Source: Cyanobacteria bacterium HKST-UBA02 (GTDB lineage: Bacteria > Cyanobacteriota > Vampirovibrionia > Obscuribacterales > Obscuribacteraceae). Taken from it: DNA of 5,979 nt. This document shows, piece after piece, positions 1 to 5,831 of this stretch (its first letter is position 1; every line of letters begins with the position of its first letter). The translations under genes and the position numbers were made by a program. Under the pieces are notes generated by a model. It did no database searches and had not been told where the DNA came from. It worked only from the letters and a program-made list of their open reading frames with translations. Location: assembly GCA_020431945.1 (NCBI GenBank), contig JAGQHH010000574.1, forward strand, positions 1-5,979, in the 5' to 3' direction.

Positions 1-393
1 GATGGTCTTTCCGAGATCCCGTCCGAGATCGATTTCGAGATCACCGGACTGGACCCCCGGCATGAGCGGATTCAAGCCTGTATTGCCGCGGTCAAGCAAC
101 TGTCGACCAATCCCGAGATGTGGTACCGGATCAGAGAATGTCTGCTAGAAGAGTATCGCGATGGCGGGCCCAAGCGCAAGAAGGCCCGGGCAGCTCTCAT
201 GTCCTTTGTAGAGGCGGTGAACAAGCGCCTGGGCGCCAGCGGCGAGATCCGGATCTATCCGCTCATAGGGCTTCTCGCTCGCAATGTCGCCGATGCCGAG
301 GGCGTGAGCAAGCCCGAGCTTTCGGTCCATGTCAATGTCAGCCACCCGGGCGGATCCCTGGGACCGATCGGGGTCTGCTTTCCCAAACCCTGA
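1..393 (+). CDS. C-terminal part of an unrecognised protein (5' end outside window)
   Basis: The reading frame is open from base 1 to the TGA at 391-393 and gives 130 residues. I do not recognise the family. The visible part is soluble-looking and mixed alpha/beta. It has a helical, basic middle (a GPKRKKARAAL stretch) and a C-terminus rich in short hydrophobic strands (IRIYPLIGLLA, LSVHVNVSH) that ends in VCFPKP. There is no membrane segment. The first ATG in frame is at 118, but it has no convincing Shine-Dalgarno sequence, and the 39 codons before it read as normal protein, so the true start is most likely upstream of the window. Near the left edge, GAGATC recurs in frame three times, encoding an SEI-SEI-FEI pattern. 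The gene converges on the minus-strand lipoprotein gene with only 6 bp between the stops, and I see no terminator there. Confidence 0.7.
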   Translation, partial: DGLSEIPSEIDFEITGLDPRHERIQACIAAVKQLSTNPEMWYRIRECLLEEYRDGGPKRKKARAALMSFVEAVNKRLGASGEIRIYPLIGLLARNVADAEGVSKPELSVHVNVSHPGGSLGPIGVCFPKP

Positions 394-399
394 TCTCAA

Positions 400-2415
400 T
401 CAGCGAGGGGGCGTGACGAGCTCGGTCCAGTCCACTCCGGGGCTCCAGGCCGAATCGGTGCTCAGGACCGTATCGCCGGTATTGTTCACCCAGTGATATT
501 TGGGACCGAACTCGACTTGATATTGTGTTCCGGTGCCTGGATCCATGAGGGTATCCTCGTCCCTTATGTAATTGATGAAGTCGCTGTGGGCGCGGTCCGA
601 AGAGCGCATGCTGTTCATATAGCGCTCATGGGCTGCGTCCATGGAGTGCATCCGGTCCATATAGGCGTTGTGCCGGGCGTCCATGGCGGCCATGCGGGCA
701 TTGAAGTCCCTGGTCAACTGTGCCCGGATGGCTCGGTCTCTGGCAATAGCGCTCTGGGCGAAACGGACATTCTCCTTGCCCTGAACTTGATTCCATTGAG
801 GACTGTATTCCCAGGACTTATACATCCTGGTGAATACCTCGACAGCCTGTTTGTCGCAGCTACCATCAGCAAGCAATCCGGAGCAGAGGGAGACCCACCA
901 CATTTCTCTGCCTGCCTTGGTGGCAGCGAGGAAATATGCCACTCCCTGCACTCCCTGGGAGGTGAAATTGTATTTCGCCGAGGCGGCATCGGATGCCACT
1001 ATGCCGGCGGTGCCGTTGATGGCCCGGGCCAGGTCCGGGTGGTGCTGCATGTTCTCGAGCTCGAACGAATCGCATTTCTTTCCGAGCCTGCTCTTGGCGT
1101 AGTCTTCGATGAACTTATCGGCTTTCTGATAATAGAGGACTTTGGTCTGGAGCCCGTTGCCGGGGCTGTAATTAGAGCCCGGGTGAAAACCCGTCCAGCT
1201 CAGGGTCTTGCTCGGAAGAAAGCGCGGTTTTATCGATGCATCGCCGATAAAGATCATCATCTTCTGATCCGGCGAGACTGCTTTCACCCAGGGGCGCAGA
1301 TCCACCGACATGGGTCTTTCCATGCCGCCTTCCACGCTCCAGCCCACCGGTACATCCAGGGAGAAGGCGCCTTCTTTGGGGTCGACGAATTTCGAATATT
1401 GAATTGGAGCCACGTTCGCGGCCATACTGGTATTATCACCGGTATTAGCTTCGGTATTAGCGTCGGTGCCAGCATCGCCAGCAACACCACCGGTGATGGT
1501 GAAACTTTGCAGAATCCCTGCAAGAGACGCCAGCTCGTTCTGGGCGTTGCCATCATTGGGGACATGAAAGATGATCAGACGTCCGGCGGTGCCACCATTC
1601 ATCGAAGAGAGGGCCAACCCTGCAACCGAGTTGACATTGTCAGCCATGGAGCTTGCGCGCAGGGCACCAGCCACCAGCGCCGGCTGGCTCCAGCTCGTTC
1701 CCGAGCCGTATTGTTTGAGCATTGCCGAAAAGAGCCCCTGAGCCTGGCTTATATTGATCGTTTTGGAAGGCAGGAAAAACGGAAAGATCGAAAGCTTGCT
1801 CTTGCCCGGGCTGCTGATCTCCAGCCTGCCTGTTTTGCTGTCCTGATTCACTGTCCAGCCGCTGGGATATTTCAGAGAGTAGCCGTCACTTTCGCTGCCG
1901 TAGGTGCTCCAGGAGGTCGGGCCGGCATTATTGCTACTGTTATTGTTGGCATTGACTCCGGCAGGCTGCCAGCCTGTATTGAAAGATGCTGATTTCTTGA
2001 GCTCCTCGGCGGAGACTCGGGTGATCTTTGCTTGATAATTGCCCCGGGTCGGTGACTGCAGAGAGAGGGTCGTGCTGGTTCCGGCTTCTCCGATGATTCG
2101 CCTGAATACTTGATCCGCCGGCAGTCCCTGGACATTTTCACCGTCCACGGCAAGGAGCAGATCGCCCACTGCCACTCCGGCGCTGGCGGCAGGACCGCCC
2201 GGCACCACCTGTGTGACCATGAGTCGCCCCATCTGATTCCAGTTGACCACCAGCCCCATGGCGCCGCTGGGTGCAGCCTGACCGCCTGCTCCCATGGTCT
2301 GTCCATTGGAATATTGCTGTGCCTTCACCGGCGTGAAGCAGCCTGTCATGAGCGTCATGCTCAGGGCGGTAATCGCGATAGCGGGAACTGGAGAGGGAAA
2401 TTGTTTCTGGGACAT
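400..2415 (-). CDS. PDZ-domain lipoprotein with two PsbP-like modules and a C-terminal 14-residue repeat
   Basis: The 671-aa product starts with a lipoprotein signal: a hydrophobic stretch at residues 10-24, then LMTGC with Cys26 as the likely lipidated residue. A PDZ-like domain follows at about 52-135, with the typical VVPGGPAASAGVAVGDLLLAV core that binds peptide C-termini in family members. An Asn-rich linker (about 153-165) leads to a module at 170-308 that opens YSLKYPSGWTV. After a Gly/Thr/Asn-rich linker (310-335), a second, longer module (338-535) opens FSLDVPVGWSV. Both openings resemble PsbP/DUF1795-like folds, and both modules contain FLPSKT. Residues 575-616 are three 14-residue repeats. 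The last ~45 residues form a Trp/Tyr-rich tail (YHWVNNTGD, GVDWTEL). It is the last gene of the operon, 43 nt after the TPR/TonB_C gene, with a weak AGG 9 nt before the ATG. The function is unknown; a protein-binding envelope scaffold is my inference. Confidence 0.85.
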   Translation of the reverse strand: MSQKQFPSPVPAIAITALSMTLMTGCFTPVKAQQYSNGQTMGAGGQAAPSGAMGLVVNWNQMGRLMVTQVVPGGPAASAGVAVGDLLLAVDGENVQGLPADQVFRRIIGEAGTSTTLSLQSPTRGNYQAKITRVSAEELKKSASFNTGWQPAGVNANNNSSNNAGPTSWSTYGSESDGYSLKYPSGWTVNQDSKTGRLEISSPGKSKLSIFPFFLPSKTINISQAQGLFSAMLKQYGSGTSWSQPALVAGALRASSMADNVNSVAGLALSSMNGGTAGRLIIFHVPNDGNAQNELASLAGILQSFTITGGVAGDAGTDANTEANTGDNTSMAANVAPIQYSKFVDPKEGAFSLDVPVGWSVEGGMERPMSVDLRPWVKAVSPDQKMMIFIGDASIKPRFLPSKTLSWTGFHPGSNYSPGNGLQTKVLYYQKADKFIEDYAKSRLGKKCDSFELENMQHHPDLARAINGTAGIVASDAASAKYNFTSQGVQGVAYFLAATKAGREMWWVSLCSGLLADGSCDKQAVEVFTRMYKSWEYSPQWNQVQGKENVRFAQSAIARDRAIRAQLTRDFNARMAAMDARHNAYMDRMHSMDAAHERYMNSMRSSDRAHSDFINYIRDEDTLMDPGTGTQYQVEFGPKYHWVNNTGDTVLSTDSAWSPGVDWTELVTPPR
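568..693 (-). repeat. Three coding repeats of 42 nt (14 residues) in the lipoprotein gene
   Basis: Residues 575-588, 589-602 and 603-616 of the lipoprotein align as M-x-x-[MS]-D-x-x-H-x-x-[YF]-[MI]-x-x. The match is also visible at DNA level: GCGTCCATGG occurs at 635-644 and again at 677-686, exactly 42 bp apart. Fourteen residues is two heptads, so the unit probably forms a helix or coiled coil with regularly spaced His, Asp and aromatic residues. The third copy has diverged. Confidence 0.75.
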
Positions 2416-2458
2416 GATGATACCTGGCGAAACTTCCCATTCTAACAGACCAGGATTA

Positions 2459-4027
2459 TCACTTGTCGTTGGCTTCCAGCCTGCTTCCCTGAAGCCTCTC
2501 GAGTTCCTTCTTTACGGTCTGATTGCCAGGTTGAAGCTTCTCGGCTCTGGACAGAAGCTCGATGGCCTCATTTCGATTGTGAGATTCCACAATACGAGCC
2601 AGCGCCAGGAGCGCTTCCAGCGAATTCGGATTGGTAGTGAGGAACCTGCGCCATTTGTCTTCCTCCCTGGTCTGACCTTTTTCAAGACGGTCAAGAGCTT
2701 CGCCGACTCTGCCGCGGAGACTGTTCACTGTCAACGGATCTTGATTGGGACCGGGTCTATCGAGAAGTTCCAGGGTTCTATTGTATTCAACCCTGGCTGG
2801 ACCGAATTCTCGTCTGTGATCGAACTCCTCGGCCAGCTTCATTCTGGCTCTGAAATCAGTGGGAGCCACTCCCCTTGCCCGCAAGAGCTGATCGAGCCGT
2901 GCGCTGGCAAGCTCCATCCGTGGTTCCAGAAGAAGTGCTTCCCGAAGCAATGCTTCGCTGATTCCGGGGTCTGACTTTTTAGATGCCCGGGCAACAAGGG
3001 TATCTACGATATGAGCATCTATCAATGGAACGAATCTGCTGACAGCACATTCCCGCGCGGCTCGAAACTTTGCAAGGGCTTCTTGCTGTTTCCCTTCTCT
3101 CGAGAGTTTCTGAGCCTCAATGAACAAATCTATAGCCTTTCGATTGGCGTCTTTGTTCGACTGCTTGTCTTTGTCTCTGTTACCTTCATAATCGAAGCTG
3201 TATTCCACCGGCAGCGGTTCCTTTTCGCCTGCCGGGAAGGGTCTGAAAGGACCTGCCATTGAAATAGCTCTCAGAACCTCGTCGTCTCTGGCTTTCAATC
3301 CGGAAGATTTTTTCACCACGGGATTCGTGTGCGAGCCGTCCGGATTGATTCGAAAGCTGATCTCGGTTCTGAAGCTTTCTCTGGAAGGCACCGGAAAGTA
3401 CGATGCGTTCAAGCGCAGCATTACTTCTTCTCTGTATGCTGTCATGGGCGATGATGACTGCGGCGCCGCTTTCATATTCGGTACCTTCGCCTCTTCCGCC
3501 TCGAGTTTTTTCAAATCGGCTGAGGTACGTGCGTCGCTCTTGATCGCCTGCGCGGCACGCAAGTGGACGATAGCCGCCTTTCTATCGCCTCGCTCGATAC
3601 ATTCTTTGCTCAGCTTCAGTCTTTTGTCTCTATCAGTCGGATCGATTTTCATCCAGTTCAAAAGCGAGTTCAGATTGTCTCTGCTGGCTTGATTGTCGCT
3701 GTAGAAAAGTGACTCCTCGAGAAAATGCAGGGCCTCGTCCGATCTCCCCTGTCTGGTGCACTGCAGGGCTTTATTGTTCAGAAAGATGGCCAGATTCATC
3801 CTGCCTGTCGTATATTGTGGAAAGCGCCTGACAATTTCGCGCATTACATCTATTGCTTCGCTCGTCTTTCCGGTCTTTTCAAGGGCGAATGCCTTGTTGT
3901 TGAGCAGGATTGCTTCGGAGGGCGGCTTCGGTTCGGCGCAGACATAGGTGCCACCGGACATGAGAATTCCTAGAAAAGCCATAGCTATTTTGCTGAAAGC
4001 CTTTCCTCTGACCTCTCTTACTTTCAT
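2459..4027 (-). CDS. Exported TPR protein with an internal TonB C-terminal-like domain
   Basis: The 522-aa product begins with a signal peptide: basic residues 2-13, a hydrophobic core at 14-29, and probable cleavage after VCA (residue 31). Helical TPR-like repeats occupy about 38-170 (NNKAFALEKTGKTSEAIDVM, then NNKALQCTRQGRSDEALHFL). Residues 195-281 match the TonB_C/TolA-like fold: a YREEVMLRLN helix, RTEISFRINPDGS, VVKKSSGLKARDDEVLRAI, GPFRPFP, then LPVEYSFDYE. More TPR-like helices run from 293 to 515. Normal TonB carries this domain at its C-terminus behind an N-terminal membrane anchor, whereas here it sits inside a secreted TPR protein, so energy transduction is unlikely and a periplasmic binding or scaffold role is more plausible. 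The ATG overlaps the TGA of the DUF4239 gene (4024-4027), and GGAG lies 7 nt before it, which suggests translational coupling. Domain calls are confident; the cellular role is unknown. Confidence 0.88.
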   Translation of the reverse strand: MKVREVRGKAFSKIAMAFLGILMSGGTYVCAEPKPPSEAILLNNKAFALEKTGKTSEAIDVMREIVRRFPQYTTGRMNLAIFLNNKALQCTRQGRSDEALHFLEESLFYSDNQASRDNLNSLLNWMKIDPTDRDKRLKLSKECIERGDRKAAIVHLRAAQAIKSDARTSADLKKLEAEEAKVPNMKAAPQSSSPMTAYREEVMLRLNASYFPVPSRESFRTEISFRINPDGSHTNPVVKKSSGLKARDDEVLRAISMAGPFRPFPAGEKEPLPVEYSFDYEGNRDKDKQSNKDANRKAIDLFIEAQKLSREGKQQEALAKFRAARECAVSRFVPLIDAHIVDTLVARASKKSDPGISEALLREALLLEPRMELASARLDQLLRARGVAPTDFRARMKLAEEFDHRREFGPARVEYNRTLELLDRPGPNQDPLTVNSLRGRVGEALDRLEKGQTREEDKWRRFLTTNPNSLEALLALARIVESHNRNEAIELLSRAEKLQPGNQTVKKELERLQGSRLEANDK

Positions 4028-4797
4028 TTCGCTTCTCCGGGCAAGTGCTTATAGAAAACCTGCGTGTCCAGTATCTTGAAGATCTCAGGCTGAATTTTGA
4101 GATCGCTGCTGAAAGGCAGGCTGTATGCGGCCAGAAGCCAGATGTTGAGACCCAGGCTTATGGCGATGAGGGCTGTGAGAAGAGTGTGCAGGCGACCCAT
4201 CTTAGAAGTGAAGAAATAGGTGAAGACTATGGTGATGATCGAACCGAAAAAGATCGCCGCCCATAGTATCGGCGAGAGCTGTGCTTTGCAGGTGACGCTG
4301 CGGGCGCGTCTGGTCTCGCCCAGGACTTTTGCCGAGTCCAGCATCGATGCCTGGATATTCGATTCCTGCTCGGTCTGCGGTTTTACATTGACACAGGCCG
4401 ACCAGATATCGCTATAAAGAGTCCAGCACTCCGGTGCCATTTCCATGTCTTTCATCTTCGGCCACTCGACATGGATCACAGAATGGTTGTAGTCAGCGCA
4501 GAGAGTACGGATCTTCAGGCGATCGTCTTGATTGAGCCCTTCGGAGAGACGGTAGATATTCGCCAGGGAATTGGCCTCTTCCGATACCTGAATATTGATC
4601 TCGTGAAATGACTCGATGGCGTTTGCCACCAGCAATCCCAGCAAGAGCGAAAAGAGCGTCCCGACCACACCAAGCATGGCTTCGACCATGCCCTGGCTGA
4701 GCTCGAGCTTGTCGTCCTTGACTATCCGGTGCGTGAACACCTGGCCGATTACAGCAAGAATCACCAGTACTGTAATTATCATGATTGCAAGGTTCAT
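4024..4797 (-). CDS. DUF4239 (bestrophin-like) integral membrane protein
   Basis: The 257-aa product has four predicted membrane helices, at about 3-22, 38-60, 173-197 and 203-227. They form two pairs around a ~110-residue soluble region. Family hallmarks are the VVGTLFSLLLGLLVANAIE helix followed by an amphipathic EEANSLANIYRL segment, and the C-terminal pattern of a long hydrophobic pair followed by LPFSSDLKIQPEIF, which matches the [YL]PF[SA]GDL.v.PE.F motif I associate with DUF4239 (PF14023). Length agrees with the family (about 250-270 aa). The domain has been compared with bestrophin anion channels, but its function is not established. The soluble region has four Cys residues (100, 124, 135, 170), unusual for a short loop. 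The gene starts 101 bp after the small membrane protein gene, with GGAAG about 8 nt before the ATG, and its stop overlaps the next start by 4 nt. Confidence 0.88.
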   Translation of the reverse strand: MNLAIMIITVLVILAVIGQVFTHRIVKDDKLELSQGMVEAMLGVVGTLFSLLLGLLVANAIESFHEINIQVSEEANSLANIYRLSEGLNQDDRLKIRTLCADYNHSVIHVEWPKMKDMEMAPECWTLYSDIWSACVNVKPQTEQESNIQASMLDSAKVLGETRRARSVTCKAQLSPILWAAIFFGSIITIVFTYFFTSKMGRLHTLLTALIAISLGLNIWLLAAYSLPFSSDLKIQPEIFKILDTQVFYKHLPGEAK

Positions 4798-4898
4798 CGT
4801 GCCTGCTTCCGGAAAGGGGATAAGACTCCAGGTCTCAGGCTTTCACCTGTTCTTGATCGCTGCAATTTAGCAAACCTCAGGGCTTGCTTACAAGAGGT
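4798..4898 (-). other. 101-bp gap inside the envelope operon
   Basis: The gap separates the small membrane protein gene from the DUF4239 gene. Read on the minus strand, it contains a weak promoter-like pair: TTGTAA, then about 18 nt, then TAAATT preceded by TGC. It is followed by the GGAAG Shine-Dalgarno sequence of the DUF4239 gene. I see no terminator hairpin with a T-run, so read-through from the small gene is possible. An internal promoter is equally possible. Confidence 0.3.
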
Positions 4899-5096
4899 CT
4901 AGAGCCTGGAGCCTTCCGGACTGGTTATTGCATTGCCATTGAAAACCGGCTCCAGCATATCCTTGCCCATCCTTATGTGGGTGAAACCGGAGCCCACCAG
5001 GGCAACGGCGATCAGGACCGTGAGCAACCAGCCCGCCAGGATCAGGATGATATAACGTCTCCTGATGAAGTCTTTCAGTTTATCCTTCGCATTCAT
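4899..5096 (-). CDS. Small single-pass membrane protein, unrecognised
   Basis: The 65-aa product has a charged N-terminus (KDKLKDFIRRR), one strong hydrophobic helix at about residues 15-37, and a polar tail ending NAITSPEGSRL. The positive N-terminal cluster predicts N-in, C-out topology. I do not recognise a family. The clear transmembrane design and its position at the head of a same-strand membrane operon support it being real. Against it, there is no good Shine-Dalgarno sequence; the ATG is preceded directly by the 15-bp repeats. An in-frame TGA upstream, within those repeats, limits extension, and no standard start codon lies between that TGA and the ATG. Confidence 0.6.
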   Translation of the reverse strand: MNAKDKLKDFIRRRYIILILAGWLLTVLIAVALVGSGFTHIRMGKDMLEPVFNGNAITSPEGSRL

Positions 5097-5099
5097 ATA

Positions 5100-5144
5100 G
5101 ATAGATTCTACTCTGATAGATTCTACTCAGATAAATTCTAGTCT
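5100..5144. repeat. Three phased 15-bp direct repeats, putative operator
   Basis: The units 5100-5114, 5115-5129 and 5130-5144 are contiguous and exactly 15 bp each. The first two differ only at the last base (GATAGATTCTACTC followed by T or A); the third reads GATAAATTCTAGTCT. Each contains the palindrome TAGA-T-TCTA, degenerate by one base in the third. On the minus strand the first two units contain TAGAAT, one base from a -10 consensus. The repeats lie between divergent genes starting at 5096 (-) and 5193 (+), so they are well placed to bind a regulator of either or both. A dimeric repressor with cooperative contacts is inference. Confidence 0.7.
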
Positions 5145-5153
5145 CCCGGGGGT

Positions 5154-5175
5154 CTGCTAGAGTAAGCAGGTTTTT
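5154..5175 (+). other. Small hairpin followed by five T's in the leader of the NTF2-like gene
   Basis: CTGCT (5154-5158) pairs with AGCAG (5165-5169) around the loop AGAGTA. One G then precedes TTTTT at 5171-5175. The shape resembles a weak terminator, but the 5-bp stem is short and nothing upstream on this strand needs terminating, apart from the leader of the gene at 5193 itself. Confidence 0.3.
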
Positions 5176-5192
5176 ACCGGCAGGGCAGGCAG

Positions 5193-5708
5193 ATGACCAC
5201 GAAGAAACACGATCTCGAGAAGCTCTGGGACGAGCACCTCGCCTGTGAATTCACCGACCGGGACGCGGATGAGACCGTGACTACCATGGTCGATGTGCCC
5301 TATGTCAACCATATACCGACCATGACCGGGGGACGCGGCAAGATCGAGCTGCGGGATTTCTACCGGGATCATTTCATTTCGAAGCTGCCTGCCGACACCC
5401 GTACCGTGACTATTTCCCGAACCGTAGGGGAGAGCCGCCTGGTGGAGGAGCTGATCTTCTGCTTTACCCACGACGTGGAGATTGACTTTCTCCTTCCCGG
5501 AGTCCCGCCCACTGGTAAATATGTCGAGGTCCCGACGGTCGCCATAGTCGACTTTGTCGATGGCAAAATAGCCAGCGAGCATATCTACTGGGACCAGGCT
5601 TCCGTACTGGTCCAGATCGGCTTGCTGAATCCCGAGGGACTGCCTGTTTGCGGGGTGGAGTCGGCTCATAAGGCTGTGGACAGGACCCTGCCTTTTTGGG
5701 CTCTTTGA
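5193..5708 (+). CDS. NTF2/SnoaL-like family protein
   Basis: The 171-aa product looks like a member of the SnoaL/NTF2-like alpha+beta cone fold. It has an N-terminal helix (DLEKLWDEHLACEF, about 7-20), TMVDVPYVNHIPTMTGG (31-47), a helix LRDFYRDHFISKLP, then the strands of the cone: TVTISRTVGESRLVEELIFCFTH (71-93), EIDFLLPGVPPTGKYVEVPTVAIVDFVDGKI (96-126), and SEHIYWDQASVLVQIGLL (128-145). The HIYWDQASVLVQ and VPTVAIV segments match what I remember of conserved soluble NTF2-like proteins, often loosely named ester cyclase-like or carboxymethylenebutenolidase. No reaction can be assigned, and no signal peptide or membrane segment is present. AGGG at 5182-5185 with a 7-nt spacer supports the start. 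The gene diverges from the envelope operon across the 15-bp repeats and may share their regulation. Confidence 0.87.
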   Translation: MTTKKHDLEKLWDEHLACEFTDRDADETVTTMVDVPYVNHIPTMTGGRGKIELRDFYRDHFISKLPADTRTVTISRTVGESRLVEELIFCFTHDVEIDFLLPGVPPTGKYVEVPTVAIVDFVDGKIASEHIYWDQASVLVQIGLLNPEGLPVCGVESAHKAVDRTLPFWAL

Positions 5709-5726
5709 ACAAGTCCCGGTGGGCTT

Positions 5727-5755
5727 TTCACCCCGGCTGTAAACAATTCCTTAAT
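5727..5755 (+). promoter_or_regulatory. Candidate promoter for the His-leader transcript
   Basis: TTCACC (5727-5732) and CTTAAT (5750-5755) are separated by 17 bp, each matching four of six consensus bases, inside the only AT-rich patch of the 5709-5831 gap. A competing pair is TTGGCC (5772-5777) with TAGTCT (5795-5800), also 17 bp apart and with a TG extension; it would start the transcript near 5807, close to the ribosome site. Neither is strong. Confidence 0.3.
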
Positions 5756-5759
5756 GATT

Positions 5760-5785
5760 AGACCCAGCTTCTTGGCCCGGGGTCT
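5760..5785 (+). other. Inverted repeat AGACCC/GGGTCT
   Basis: AGACCC (5760-5765) and GGGTCT (5780-5785) are perfectly complementary 6-mers around a 14-nt spacer. They lie 50-70 bp upstream of the His-leader start codon. The repeat could be an operator, an RNA hairpin in the leader, or a weak terminator for the NTF2-like gene (only three T's follow it). Confidence 0.35.
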
Positions 5786-5815
5786 TTCCGATGTTAGTCT
5801 CTCCCCATACAGTGC

Positions 5816-5821
5816 AAGGAG
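5816..5821 (+). promoter_or_regulatory. Ribosome binding site of the His-leader peptide
   Basis: AAGGAG is the best Shine-Dalgarno match in the right part of the window, 10 nt before the ATG at 5832. It supports translation of a frame that would otherwise be dismissed as too short. Confidence 0.7.
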
Positions 5822-5831
5822 TCGCCGGCAG

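Noticed and set aside
394..399. A shared bidirectional terminator between the convergent genes
   Set aside because: Only 6 bp separate the stops and I find no hairpin with T-runs there; nearby palindromes such as CCGATCGG lie inside coding sequence.
493..1992. A 499-codon open frame on the + strand, antisense to the lipoprotein gene
   Set aside because: Its product is a His/Gly/Ile-rich string without domains or a signal, with no ribosome site. The minus-strand frame has a lipobox, PDZ domain and repeats. It is an overlap effect of codon usage in a GC-rich gene.
2294..2974. A 226-codon + strand frame spanning the lipoprotein start and the TPR/TonB_C gene end
   Set aside because: It runs antisense across two well-supported genes and has no recognisable domain or Shine-Dalgarno site.
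4884..5141. An 85-codon + strand frame ending in the repeat (SDRFY repeats)
   Set aside because: Its repetitive C-terminus only reflects the 15-bp repeat being a multiple of three. It overlaps the small membrane protein gene and has no ribosome site.
5100..5144. A mini CRISPR array
   Set aside because: The 15-bp units abut directly with no spacers, and no cas genes are present.
5157..5669. A 170-codon - strand frame antisense to the NTF2-like gene
   Set aside because: The plus-strand frame matches a known fold and has a good ribosome site. The antisense product is His/Gly-rich with no recognisable features.
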